In this document: positions 19,388 through 29,315 of the stretch, one piece after another
Layout of the letters: each line of letters starts with the position of its first letter
Position numbering within the stretch: position 1 is the stretch's first letter
Assembly: GCA_005799545.1 (NCBI GenBank)
Contig: SYGM01000167.1
Location: 18,661-82,660, forward strand
DNA from: Planctomycetia bacterium
GTDB taxonomy: Bacteria > Planctomycetota > UBA1135 > GCA-002686595
DNA length: 64,000 nt
Reading direction: 5' to 3'
Translations under genes and position numbers: made by a program
The notes under the pieces: generated by a model
Told to the model about the DNA's origin: nothing
The model's input: the letters and a program-made list of their open reading frames with translations, nothing else
The model's database searches: none

Positions 19388-19989
19388 TCGGCATCCTCCG
19401 CGTTGGCCGCGGCGGTCTGCAGCACATCCTGAACCAGCGGATGTTCGCGGTCGAGTCGAATGCCTGTGACAGGGAATTCAGGCTGCTTGGGATTGGGAAC
19501 CTTGTGCATCACGATGATGCCGGCATCCGTGGCTTCCTGTATCAGGCGCCGCGGCATGTCCGGATCGAACGCCCAGGCAAACCCGCGCTTCTGCAGGTAG
19601 GTGTCGCGGAACCACTTGAGTGCGATGAAGGACAGATGCGGGTCGCGTTCGGCGTGATCGAGCGCGATCACGAAGTCCACCATGGGCTCACCCGTGCCCG
19701 GATCGGTCTGCATGTTCTCCTGCTGCGGCACCTCGTAGACCACCCAGACCGCGGAATTGCGGGGCTGAAAGGAATCCAGCGGCTGATTGCGCCGCAGTTG
19801 ACGGCCGCTCTCGCGGGCCCGCAGCGAGACATGCACGCTCGAGCCGTCCGGCGGCGCGATGTGGAGCAGCGGTTGCAAGGAAACCGGAAGCCTGCCCATG
19901 CGCTCCAGTTCGCGCAGCGACTCCAGAGCTCCCTGAACCTCGAACTCCAACTGGGCAATGGTCGCGGGCGGGACGCGATGCTGGTTCAT
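19354..19989 (-). CDS. Conserved hypothetical protein
   Basis: Complete ORF; convergent 34-nt overlap with the HupE-like gene. Confidence 0.6.
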   Translation of the reverse strand: MNQHRVPPATIAQLEFEVQGALESLRELERMGRLPVSLQPLLHIAPPDGSSVHVSLRARESGRQLRRNQPLDSFQPRNSAVWVVYEVPQQENMQTDPGTGEPMVDFVIALDHAERDPHLSFIALKWFRDTYLQKRGFAWAFDPDMPRRLIQEATDAGIIVMHKVPNPKQPEFPVTGIRLDREHPLVQDVLQTAAANAEDADQASSTRENAQ

Positions 19990-20128
19990 ACAAGGTTATG
20001 CGGTGATAAGCAGCGGACAGGCGCAGCGCGTTGCGGACGCACAGCGACGGAAGAACACGGAGAACTTTCCCATGCTACCCGGGAATCCAGATCCCGCCAC
20101 TCCCCCCGCAGGGGATATTCTGAAAGCA

Positions 20129-22291
20129 GTGATCTCCCTGGCCCTTCTGCTGCTTTGGTCCGGCGACGTGCTGGATGCGCGCGCACAGTCACTCGTGCGC
20201 CGGCACTGTCTAGAGTGTCACGCCGGCGCACAGGCCAAAGCAGAGCTGCGTTTCGATCTGGAGCAGCCGGGGGCGGGGCTGGATGCCGCTGCATGGCGTG
20301 AAGCATGGACACGCGTTCACGCCGGGGAAATGCCGCCGCGCAAGCATGGCGTGCTCCCGCCGGACGATCGGAAACTCCTACTGGAGCTTGCTGTGACGCT
20401 CGCCGGGCAGGGCGAGGAGCGCTCCGTGCTGCGCAGGCTCTCACGCCGCGAGTACGAGAACACCGTGCGCGACCTGTTCGGGATCGTATTCGATGCCCGA
20501 GAGCACTTTGCGCCCGATGAAATCGGTGGGGGCTTCGACAATCAAGGTGCCGCGCTCTCGCTCAGTGAGGCCGACTTCGAGCGCTACCTGCAGGCGGGTG
20601 AGCGTGTGGCGGCTGCCGCGATACAGGTACGCGATCCCGGCGCGCCGAACCATCAGCGCGTGCGCGCGGAAGCCATGGACGGCGGTGCGTTGCGACACGA
20701 CGTGCGGACACTCTCCAGCAACGGTCAGATCCGCGCCAGCTTCCGCATCGAAGCGGAAGGGCGCTACCGCGTGCGCGCGCGTTGCTTCGGCACCCAAGCC
20801 GGTCCGGATCCTGTGCGCTGGGCGATGTCTTCGGGTGGTCGCGAATTCGCGCGAGGCGCCACAAGGGCCACGCTCAAGCAGCGCGAAGAAGTGATGGGCG
20901 AGCTGACCCTGACGACCGGCTCGCGTAGCATCGAATTCGCGTTCCTCAACGACTACTACAAGCCTGACGATCCCGATCCGCGGCAGCGCGATCGCAACTG
21001 TCACCTTGAGTGGATCGAAATCGAAGGCCCGCTCGATCCGCCGCGCTACTCTCCGTACCAGAGCGCGGCGCTGGCGGATCTGGGGGAGTCCAATCTGCGC
21101 AGCAAGCTCGCAGCGCTGGCAACGCGCGTGTGGCGCGGCCCCGTCAGTTCATCCGATATGGATGCGCTGCTGGCGCTGACGAACGCCGCACATCGTCCCG
21201 TGGAACGCATGCGCTCGGCTCTGGCGGCCATGCTGGCGGCGCCGCGCTTCGTGTTCCGGGTCGAAACAGATCCGGAATCCGCCGCGCCCGGCAGCCTGCG
21301 CCGGCTGAACGGCCATGAGCTCGCGGTCAGGCTTTCCTATCTGGTGTGGGGCAGCTTGCCCGACGATGTGCTGCTGCAGCGCGCTGCCGATGGATCGCTG
21401 CTCAAAGATGAGGTGCTGGAGGCGGAGCTTGCACGCATGCTGCGCGACCCGCGGGCTTCCGAGCTCTCGCGCAGCTTCGCGCTCCAGTGGCTGCAGCTTG
21501 AGGCGCTCGGCAATCATGCGCTGGATGCTGGGCTTCGTGAGTCAATGCTGGCAGAGACATCGCTGCTCTTTGAGTGCGTGCTCCGCGAGGAGCGTCCGAT
21601 CCGCGAGTTGTTGTGTGCGGAGTACAGCTTCATCGACGAACGCCTGGCTGCGCTTTACGGGATGGCTCTGCCGCGCGGTCCGGGAATGCAGCGTGTTGCC
21701 TTGCCTGCCGGCGATCGGCGCGGGGTGCTCGGACATGCCAGCGTGCTGACCGTGACGAGCAACCCGACGCGCACGTCACCGGTCAAGCGCGGCAAGTGGG
21801 TGCTGGAAGTGCTGCTCGATGCGCCGCCGCCACCCCCTCCGCCAGGCGTGGGAGTGCTGACGGAGGCGGATGCCACCGGCGCGCAGCTGCCCATGCGCGA
21901 GCAATTGGCACTGCATCGTTCCAAGCCGGAATGCGCGGTGTGTCACGACCGCCTCGATCCGCTGGGATTGGGCCTCGAGAACTACGATCGCATGGGCCGG
22001 ACGCGCAGCGCGGACGAAGGCGGCCTGATCGACGGTGCCGGCGCGCTTCCGGACGGGCGTGCGTTTCACGGAGTCGGCGAGATGGCTCAGTTGCTGGCTT
22101 CCGATGGTGCGCTGGCCCGCTCGCTCGCCCGCCACCTGATGACCTGGTCGCTGGGGCGTTCGCTCAGCGTCGCCGAACGAGCCGCGCTGGAGCAACGCAT
22201 GGCGGCGCTGGATGCGCAGCAACTTACGTTGCCCGGGCTGTTGAGAGCGATCGTGCTCTCGGAGCCGTTCCGAACGAAGCGAGTGGAGTGA
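20129..22291 (+). CDS. DUF1587/1592/1588/1585-type planctomycete cytochrome protein
   Basis: RRHCLECHAGAQAKAELRFDLEQP; RRLSRREYENTVRDLFGI; PECAVCHDRLDPLGLGLENYDRMGRTR; start placed at GTG before the hydrophobic N-terminus. Confidence 0.88.
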   Translation: MISLALLLLWSGDVLDARAQSLVRRHCLECHAGAQAKAELRFDLEQPGAGLDAAAWREAWTRVHAGEMPPRKHGVLPPDDRKLLLELAVTLAGQGEERSVLRRLSRREYENTVRDLFGIVFDAREHFAPDEIGGGFDNQGAALSLSEADFERYLQAGERVAAAAIQVRDPGAPNHQRVRAEAMDGGALRHDVRTLSSNGQIRASFRIEAEGRYRVRARCFGTQAGPDPVRWAMSSGGREFARGATRATLKQREEVMGELTLTTGSRSIEFAFLNDYYKPDDPDPRQRDRNCHLEWIEIEGPLDPPRYSPYQSAALADLGESNLRSKLAALATRVWRGPVSSSDMDALLALTNAAHRPVERMRSALAAMLAAPRFVFRVETDPESAAPGSLRRLNGHELAVRLSYLVWGSLPDDVLLQRAADGSLLKDEVLEAELARMLRDPRASELSRSFALQWLQLEALGNHALDAGLRESMLAETSLLFECVLREERPIRELLCAEYSFIDERLAALYGMALPRGPGMQRVALPAGDRRGVLGHASVLTVTSNPTRTSPVKRGKWVLEVLLDAPPPPPPPGVGVLTEADATGAQLPMREQLALHRSKPECAVCHDRLDPLGLGLENYDRMGRTRSADEGGLIDGAGALPDGRAFHGVGEMAQLLASDGALARSLARHLMTWSLGRSLSVAERAALEQRMAALDAQQLTLPGLLRAIVLSEPFRTKRVE

Positions 22292-22293
22292 AC

Positions 22294-23619
22294 ATGACAC
22301 GCCGGAGTCTGGATCGACGAACTGTTCTCCGCGGTGCGGCCGTGACGCTTGCGCTGCCCTGGCTGGAGGCGATGCTGCCCAACGGAAGACTGGGTGTGCG
22401 CGCTCAGCAGGCCTCGCCGCCTGCTCCCCGCCGTGCGGTCTGGGTCTACGTGCCCAATGGTCTCGCTCAGCAGCCGCTCAAGGCCGCCGCGGGATTCCAG
22501 CTGCAGGGCGCGCTGGCACCGCTGGCGCCGCTCTCCTCGTCGGTGCTGCTGATTCACGGATTGGCTCAGGATGCTGCGCGTGCCCACGGTGACGGGCCGG
22601 GGGACCATGCGCGCGCCTGCGCTGCGTTCCTGACGGGAGTTCACCCGCTCAAGAAGGACGGTGCGGTGCTGGTGGGCGCTTCTGCCGACCAGCTGGCTGC
22701 GCAGCAGATCGGCAACCGCACGCGTCTGCGTTCGCTGGTCGTGGGCGCCGAGGGCAGCAACACTTCCGGCCAGTGCGACTCGGGTTACGCCTGCGCCTAC
22801 TCGAGCCAGTTGTCCTGGGCCGGACCTTCAACGCCGGCGGGCAAGGAGCACCGGCCGATGCGTGTGTATGAGCGTTTGTTTCTCGACGAGGAGGATCCCG
22901 CTTTCCTCGAAACCATGGCCGAGCGTCGTGCGCGTCGCCGCAGCGTGCTGGACTTCGTGCGCGGCGAAGCCAGACGCCTCGAACAGCGTCTCGGTCAGGC
23001 CGATCGGCAGAAGCTCGAGGAGTATCAGGACGGCATCCGGGAACTCGAGCGTCGGCTGGAGCGCATGCAGCAGGGCGAACAGCAAGCGCGCGCGCTGCCT
23101 GCGCCGCCCAAGGATGCGGAGAAGAACTATCCCGAGCTGGTGCGGGCGCACTACGACCTGATCGCCATGGCTCTGGCCACCGATTCCACGCGCATTGCCA
23201 CCTTCCTGCTCGCGAATGAAGGCTCCAACCGCGGCTATCCGCACCTTGGGATCCCCGAAGGCCACCATGAGCTCTCGCACCACGGCAAGGATCCCCACAA
23301 GCTGACCCAGTGGGAAAAGATCGGCGCATGGCATGTGGATGCGTTCGCGGCCTTCCTGAAGCGTCTGACCGAGCTGCGCGAGGGCGAGAGCAGCGTGCTG
23401 GACAGCACGATGGTCCTGTTCGGCAGCGCGATCGGCGACGGCAACCGCCACAACCACGACCAGCTGCCGATTCTGCTGGCGGGCGCGGTGCGCGGCGGTC
23501 GCGAAGTCGAGTTTGCGCAGGAGACCTCACTCAACCGGCTGCACCTTGCGATGACCGCCTACACGGGGGCATCACTGCCCCGTCTGGGCGATGCGGACCT
23601 GCCGCTCGATCTGGCCTAG
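22294..23619 (+). CDS. DUF1552 domain protein, Tat-type N-terminus
   Basis: SLDRRTVLRGAAVTLALPWLEAMLP; VYVPNGLA..; directly follows the DUF1592-type gene. Confidence 0.9.
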   Translation: MTRRSLDRRTVLRGAAVTLALPWLEAMLPNGRLGVRAQQASPPAPRRAVWVYVPNGLAQQPLKAAAGFQLQGALAPLAPLSSSVLLIHGLAQDAARAHGDGPGDHARACAAFLTGVHPLKKDGAVLVGASADQLAAQQIGNRTRLRSLVVGAEGSNTSGQCDSGYACAYSSQLSWAGPSTPAGKEHRPMRVYERLFLDEEDPAFLETMAERRARRRSVLDFVRGEARRLEQRLGQADRQKLEEYQDGIRELERRLERMQQGEQQARALPAPPKDAEKNYPELVRAHYDLIAMALATDSTRIATFLLANEGSNRGYPHLGIPEGHHELSHHGKDPHKLTQWEKIGAWHVDAFAAFLKRLTELREGESSVLDSTMVLFGSAIGDGNRHNHDQLPILLAGAVRGGREVEFAQETSLNRLHLAMTAYTGASLPRLGDADLPLDLA

Positions 23620-24323
23620 ACCCGCACGCTGGCGGGGAACCAGGCCGTGAACTTCGCCGGCGGAATCGGTGTGTCCATCCAGGACTGATCGGGCGGCGGA
23701 AGACGCAGCACTTCGCGCGTGGTCAACAGCGCGGCCATGCGCTCGCTGGAGATCGTGCCGCGCTTGGTGTTCCAGCGCACTTCGCGGGCTTTTTCGATCG
23801 CGCGCGCAATCTCCAGCGTCATGCGGCAGTCGCCCTGCACATATTCGATCACCTGCTGAAAATTACCCTTGGCCCACTGCTCCGGAGCGTCGGCGCCGCT
23901 CATGGACTTCTTCAGGCCCAGACCCATGCCTCCGGCCACGGCCTGCAACCCGATCGGGAAGCCTCTGCGGTAGAAGAACTGCAGCATCGGATCATAGGAG
24001 TCCAGCGCCACCTCCGCGGCGAGCTGCAGGTCTCCGGCCGCGTGGCCGATCATCTTCAGGTCAAAACTGACTCCGTTCCAAGCCACGATGCGCGCCCCGC
24101 TGCGCTGCTGCTCGCGCAGCCATTTCAGGAAAGCGGCTGCGTCCGCCTGGGTCAGCCGGGGTGCAGGCCTGCCGTCCTGCACGGAGTGGACGACCCTTGC
24201 ACCGCCGTCATCGCCGACGGCCGCGACCACCGAGATGTCGAGCGGGCCGAAAGAGTCCAGATCCGCCCCTTCGGGCAGCAGATTGGCTGTTTCAATGTCA
24301 AAGGCCAGCCAAGGTGCGCTCAT
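23616..24323 (-). CDS. RNase H-like 3'-5' exonuclease (PolB exonuclease-related)
   Basis: WLAFDIETANLLPEG..RIVAWNGVSFDLKMIG..DSYDPM..VIEYVQGDCRMTLEIA: DEDD exonuclease motifs. Confidence 0.8.
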   Translation of the reverse strand: MSAPWLAFDIETANLLPEGADLDSFGPLDISVVAAVGDDGGARVVHSVQDGRPAPRLTQADAAAFLKWLREQQRSGARIVAWNGVSFDLKMIGHAAGDLQLAAEVALDSYDPMLQFFYRRGFPIGLQAVAGGMGLGLKKSMSGADAPEQWAKGNFQQVIEYVQGDCRMTLEIARAIEKAREVRWNTKRGTISSERMAALLTTREVLRLPPPDQSWMDTPIPPAKFTAWFPASVRV

Positions 24324-25312
24324 CGCACTCGCTCGAGCTTGGTCACGCGGCCCAGATAGTTCCAGTCGAGCACGTACAGGTTGCCCTTGCTGTCCCACTT
24401 GGCGAAGTGCGGTGCCGTGAAGCAGCCATCCTGCCACTGCTCGCGCGGCACGCCGTTCTGCGCGCGCAGCCCCTCGTTGGGGTTGTCGCCGATGTGGGTG
24501 AACACCTCGTTCTTCGCGTTGAGGATGGTCACGCGGCCCGCAAGGTCGGCCACCAGCGCGAACTCACCCTGCACATCCACGCTGCAGGGGCGGCGGAAGC
24601 CCTCGATCACGCCCAGATGCCGACCTTCGAAGTCAAAACGCTGCAGCCGGTGATTCTCGCGGTCCGCGACCAGCAGCGTCGGCGGATCCGTGCGTGTATC
24701 GACGGCAATGCCGTGCGGGGTCTGGAACTTGCCGGGCTCGTTGCCAGGTCCACCGAAGCTGCCGAGATATTTGCGCTCCGCATCGAAGCGGTGCACGAAT
24801 CCCTTGCCGTAACCATCAGCGACGAACAACTCGCCCTTGGGGCCGATCGCGATGCCAGTCGGGTGGTAGCCAGCACCACCTTCGTACTTGCTCGACTCCA
24901 CAGGGCAGGGCAGTGCCCACACGAGCTCGCCATCGAGCTTGCGCTTTTGCAATTCGCCTTTGCCGGTGTGGACGAGATAGAGAAACTCCGCGTCGCCTTC
25001 CTTGCGAATCACCATGCCGTGGACGCCGCCGGCGAGTTCGGGGCCGAAGGAACGCAGGTACTTGCCCTTCTCGTCGTACACCATCACGGCGCGCTCCGTG
25101 TCGGTGTTGAAGTATAGGTTGCCCTTCGCGTCAAAGGCGATGCCACCGTGGGTATTGCCCAGTTCCTTGCCGCCCGGCTGTTCCAACCAGCCGGCAACCC
25201 AGCGGTACTGGTGCGCTCCGGTACCCAGGGTTGCCGCCGCGGGAGCTGACGGGGCCTTTTCCTGTGACGGGGGCGAGTAGGAGAGCAGTGTCAGCAGCAG
25301 TGCGGTGAGCAT
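24320..25312 (-). CDS. Secreted NHL-repeat beta-propeller protein
   Basis: Signal peptide from MLTALLLTLLSYSPPS; NHL repeats (HPTGIAIGPKGELFVADGYGKGFVHRFD, TPHGIAVDTRTDPPTLLVADRENHRLQRFD). Confidence 0.85.
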   Translation of the reverse strand: MLTALLLTLLSYSPPSQEKAPSAPAAATLGTGAHQYRWVAGWLEQPGGKELGNTHGGIAFDAKGNLYFNTDTERAVMVYDEKGKYLRSFGPELAGGVHGMVIRKEGDAEFLYLVHTGKGELQKRKLDGELVWALPCPVESSKYEGGAGYHPTGIAIGPKGELFVADGYGKGFVHRFDAERKYLGSFGGPGNEPGKFQTPHGIAVDTRTDPPTLLVADRENHRLQRFDFEGRHLGVIEGFRRPCSVDVQGEFALVADLAGRVTILNAKNEVFTHIGDNPNEGLRAQNGVPREQWQDGCFTAPHFAKWDSKGNLYVLDWNYLGRVTKLERVR

Positions 25313-25338
25313 GGCGATGAATGATAGCATTCGAGCGC

Positions 25339-28056
25339 ATGCAACGGATGCTCCTCCTGCTGCTATGGGTCCTGCTGGCCCTTTCGCTCTACGCTCAGAC
25401 CCCGGCGTTCAAAGCGGCTCGCGACCTTGAGGGCTTCGAAGGCGTGGAGCTCTCCGAGCATCGCGATGTCTACGACCTCACGAGCTTTCGAGAACTCGAC
25501 GGAAAGCCGCTCACGGCCGAGGAGCTTGAAGCGCAGCGCAAGCGCTGGAAAGCGGAGTGGGAGTGCGGCAACGCCCATGTCGCCAAGCTCGAATCCGACC
25601 CCGCGGAGTTGTGGTCTTGGAATCTGCGTCGCCGCCTGCTTCGACACCGCTATTTCTCGAAGATCTCCTGGACGCTGGAACGGCCCGCGCCCGGCTTCGT
25701 GCTGGTCGTGCAGCGCCCGGCCAAGGACGATCCGAAGTACATCGAGCGCCTCGCGGCCTTGTACATTCCCTCGGCAACCAAGACCTTCGCGCAATTCGAG
25801 AAGGAGATCCTGACTCCCACGGGCCTGCAGCGCCGCAGCAGTCATGAACTCACCGCCATCGCGGTGCTCGCCAGCCAGGGCGATCTCGACAACTTCCGCA
25901 AGTTCGTCAACGATCCCACGGGGTACACATCGGCGACCGCCTACGACTATGAGTTGCAGTTGACCGTCGCCTGCCAGGACCCATTCACGGAAGTCAGCCC
26001 GGGCGTGCAGCAGGCCGCAATGAACTACCAGCTGATCAAGGCGCTGCAGCATGCCTATCTCGCGGTTCCCGGCAATCGACCCGCCTCGATCGGGCTCTAC
26101 GAAGGTCTCGCGATGTACTACGGCAGCCTGCGGGATGACAAGGCCACGCCGAAAGCAGAGAGCGCCGGTTGGCTGCTCGATGCGGTCAATGCTGCGGAGA
26201 CTCGCGAGTTGCTCTTGCTGCCGCTCGATCAGTGGCTGCAGATCTCCTCCTGGCAGGATTATGCAGGTCAGGTGGCCAAGCGTGCGGAAGCAGCGCAGCA
26301 GCCCGTGCCGGAAGGCAATCAGATCGGACGCGCCTACGTGGCCCAGTGCGAAAGGTGGCCCCATTTTCTGATGCAGGCTGCCGATGGCCGCTATCGTCTG
26401 CCCTTCCTGACCTTCGCCGGCTCGGCCTTGCGCGGCAAGGGCAAGGCTGCCGATCTGCAGTCGGCCTTTCCGGGCATGGATCTGCGCGCCGTGTCACGCG
26501 AGTTTCTGCTCGCCATGTGCACGGAGGCCGCGAAGCGCAACCCGAAGACCAAGTTCGATCCCAAGGCCATCGAGTCCATGTTTTCGGCAGCCGTGAACAT
26601 CGATGCCGGGCCCATCGTCGTGGGTCCGCAGGTCGAGGAGCAGGTGGCGGAATTCGCTCCGCAGGCCTTGGCTCCCGATGCCGGGGATGTACAGGCCGTG
26701 CATGCGCTGGCTCTGTCGCGCGCCAGAGAGGGTGACTTCGCCGGTGCGCTCGACGAATTGCGCGGTGCGCTTGCCGGCGCGGTTTCGCCAGCCAAGGAGC
26801 GCATCGAACGTGAGTTGATGAGGCTAGAGCAGCTCAATGAGCTGCGCAACGGCTGGCTGCGCGCGCAGATCGCGGCCAAGGGGCGCATCAAGGTCGCCGT
26901 GCGGGGCAGGGAATTCTCCGCGCCCGTCGTCGCCCTCGACAATGGTCTTGTCCGACTCGGTGAAAACGGCGGGGGCGTGGGTAGCGTCGCGCTCCGCGAA
27001 GTCGTGTGGCAGGAAGCCGTCAAGGCTGCTACGAAAACCGAGCATCAAGGCAGTGCGCGGCCGTGGACGCGCGCCTTCGGATTGCTGCTGGCGGGGGATG
27101 AACGCTGGGAAAAGCAGCTCAAGAGCCGCGATGCGGAAGTCGAGGCACTCGCAAAGGACGCGCCGAGCTACGCGGCACTGAAAGCAACCAGCGAGGTGGC
27201 ACGCAGCCTGTATCTGCTCAGCCGCAATCCGATTCCGCGCACGTCGGCGGAGATCGACCAACGGCTCGGCGAAGTGAAGCGCCTGCTGAACATCTACGGC
27301 ACGGATCCCTTGCTGAAACGTCGCATCGACCTGCTGCGTCAGTACGCCACGGCCTGCATCGTGGAACGGATGCGCAGCCTTCCGATGGGTGCCGGCCTGC
27401 ACGGAAAGCTCACCGATCTCGGCGACGGACGCGTGCGCATCGAGTACTCCTTCGACAGCGACCCTGAGGTCGCCGACTGGATCCAGGTGCCGCGTGAATC
27501 CATGCCGCTTCAGCCCGCAGCCAAGGTCCCGGCGGGATCCGTCAGGGCATCCAAGGGGGTGCTGACGGGCACGGGCGGCATGTACCTGCGCTTCGCGCGC
27601 ACGTTTCAGGGAGATGTTTCCGTGCGGTATTCCTTCCATTTCAAGGAGCCCGATGGTGCCTACGGAACACCGCGGATGCTGTGGATCCTGGGGGAGACCC
27701 CGGACGGCAGCTACGTCGGCTGCGATCCGATGGGGGATATCTACGTGCGTTACAGCGATCCGGAAGACTCGCGCAGCCTGCGCCCTAAGCAGCGCGCGCA
27801 GCTGGATTGGAATCAGGACGCGGAGATTGGCATCGAACTCAAGTCCGGTGTTGTCACCACAAGCTTCGAAGACAAGCCGGTCGCGACGCTCGAGAATGCT
27901 CCCGTGAAGGGGGGCAGCATGGCCTTGTTCACGGAGATGGACCTGACCTTCTCGATCAGCAGGATCGTCCTCGAGGGACGCCTGGATGCCCGGCAGGATG
28001 CCAGCCAGCGCAATGCTCTGATCGCCGATGAGCTCAGGAAGCTGGGATTCCCCTGA
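25339..28056 (+). CDS. Large secreted hypothetical protein (905 aa); N-terminal region resembling a degenerate gluzincin-like peptidase, C-terminal LamG/concanavalin-like region
   Basis: Signal peptide MQRMLLLLLWVLLALSLYAQ; PASIGLYEGLAMYYGS resembles DUF1570-like segments but no HExxH seen; C-terminal YSFHFKEPDG... Confidence 0.55.
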   Translation: MQRMLLLLLWVLLALSLYAQTPAFKAARDLEGFEGVELSEHRDVYDLTSFRELDGKPLTAEELEAQRKRWKAEWECGNAHVAKLESDPAELWSWNLRRRLLRHRYFSKISWTLERPAPGFVLVVQRPAKDDPKYIERLAALYIPSATKTFAQFEKEILTPTGLQRRSSHELTAIAVLASQGDLDNFRKFVNDPTGYTSATAYDYELQLTVACQDPFTEVSPGVQQAAMNYQLIKALQHAYLAVPGNRPASIGLYEGLAMYYGSLRDDKATPKAESAGWLLDAVNAAETRELLLLPLDQWLQISSWQDYAGQVAKRAEAAQQPVPEGNQIGRAYVAQCERWPHFLMQAADGRYRLPFLTFAGSALRGKGKAADLQSAFPGMDLRAVSREFLLAMCTEAAKRNPKTKFDPKAIESMFSAAVNIDAGPIVVGPQVEEQVAEFAPQALAPDAGDVQAVHALALSRAREGDFAGALDELRGALAGAVSPAKERIERELMRLEQLNELRNGWLRAQIAAKGRIKVAVRGREFSAPVVALDNGLVRLGENGGGVGSVALREVVWQEAVKAATKTEHQGSARPWTRAFGLLLAGDERWEKQLKSRDAEVEALAKDAPSYAALKATSEVARSLYLLSRNPIPRTSAEIDQRLGEVKRLLNIYGTDPLLKRRIDLLRQYATACIVERMRSLPMGAGLHGKLTDLGDGRVRIEYSFDSDPEVADWIQVPRESMPLQPAAKVPAGSVRASKGVLTGTGGMYLRFARTFQGDVSVRYSFHFKEPDGAYGTPRMLWILGETPDGSYVGCDPMGDIYVRYSDPEDSRSLRPKQRAQLDWNQDAEIGIELKSGVVTTSFEDKPVATLENAPVKGGSMALFTEMDLTFSISRIVLEGRLDARQDASQRNALIADELRKLGFP

Positions 28057-28084
28057 ACGCCGCATGCGTGCTTCAATGGCATGC

Positions 28085-29293
28085 ATGAGCGTTCACCTCT
28101 TCACCACTCTCGATACCAAGGGTCAGGAGGCGCAGTTCCTGCGCAACGCGCTGCAGTCTCTCGGCGTGGCGGTGACGCTCGTCGACACCGGGTGCCTCGG
28201 TGAGCCTGCCGTGACCGCCGATGTTTCGCGTGAATCGGTGTTCGAGGCCGCCGGCACCACGTTGGCCGCGATGCGCGCGCGCAATGACCGCGGCGAAGCC
28301 GTCAGCGCCGCCGCACGCGGCGCAGAGGCGATCGCGTGCGCGGCGCATGCGCAGGGTCGGCTGCACGGCGTGCTGGGCCTGGGCGGCGGGGCCGGAACCA
28401 CGATCGGCACGGCGGCGATGCGTTGCCTGCCGATCGGTGTGCCCAAGATGATGGTCAGCACGCTGGCCTCCGGGCAGGTCAACCACTTCGTCGGCAGCAG
28501 TGACATCCTGATGCTCAACAGCATCGTCGATATCAGCGGGATCAACCGGATCTCGCGCGTCGTGCTGACGCGTGCGGCTCAGGCCATGGCCGGAATGGCG
28601 CTCGGTGCGACACCCGCCGTTTCAGCTAACGATAAACCGCTGGTCGCCGCCAGCATGTTCGGTGTCACGACACCGTGCGTGGAGGCGGCGCGCGCCGTGC
28701 TGGAGGCGGCCGGTTGCGAGGTGCTGGTGTTCCACGCCACCGGGAGCGGCGGTCGCACGCTGGAGTCGCTTGCGGCCAGCGGGATGCTGGCCGGTGTGCT
28801 CGACATCACCACCACCGAGCTCGCCGATGAGCTCGTGGGCGGATTTCTCAGCGCCGGGCCGGAGCGGCTCACGGCGGCGGGCAAGCGCGGCATTCCGCAG
28901 GTTGTCAGCGCGGGCGCGCTCGATATGGTCAACTTCCACGGCATCGACACCGTGCCCGAAGCCTTCCGCGACCGCACGCTCTACCGACACAATGCAAATG
29001 TCACGCTGATGCGAACCACTGCGGCGGAATGCGCCGAACTGGGCCGCATCATCGGTCGCAAGCTTGCGGCGGCACAGGGACCGACCCGCTTCCTGTTCCC
29101 GACGAAGGGTGTTTCCGGCATCGACCGCGCAGGTCAGCCCTTCGATGATCCGGCCGCGCGCGCGGCCCTGCTGGCGGGTCTGAAGGAAACGCATGGCACC
29201 GTTCCGCTCGAGGTGCGTGAGGAGCACATCAATGACGTCGGTTTTGCACAAGCGGCGGCTCGCGAGCTGCTGCGGATGATGGGTCGCGGCTGA
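28085..29293 (+). CDS. Tm-1-like (UPF0261) ATP-binding domain protein
   Basis: VHLFTTLDTKGQEAQFLRNAL..LGLGGGAGTTIGTAAMRCLPIGVPKMMVSTLASG..VGSSDILMLNSIVDISGINRISR. Confidence 0.9.
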   Translation: MSVHLFTTLDTKGQEAQFLRNALQSLGVAVTLVDTGCLGEPAVTADVSRESVFEAAGTTLAAMRARNDRGEAVSAAARGAEAIACAAHAQGRLHGVLGLGGGAGTTIGTAAMRCLPIGVPKMMVSTLASGQVNHFVGSSDILMLNSIVDISGINRISRVVLTRAAQAMAGMALGATPAVSANDKPLVAASMFGVTTPCVEAARAVLEAAGCEVLVFHATGSGGRTLESLAASGMLAGVLDITTTELADELVGGFLSAGPERLTAAGKRGIPQVVSAGALDMVNFHGIDTVPEAFRDRTLYRHNANVTLMRTTAAECAELGRIIGRKLAAAQGPTRFLFPTKGVSGIDRAGQPFDDPAARAALLAGLKETHGTVPLEVREEHINDVGFAQAAARELLRMMGRG

Positions 29294-29315
29294 GAGAGCC
29301 TAGTTGTTGAGCGCG

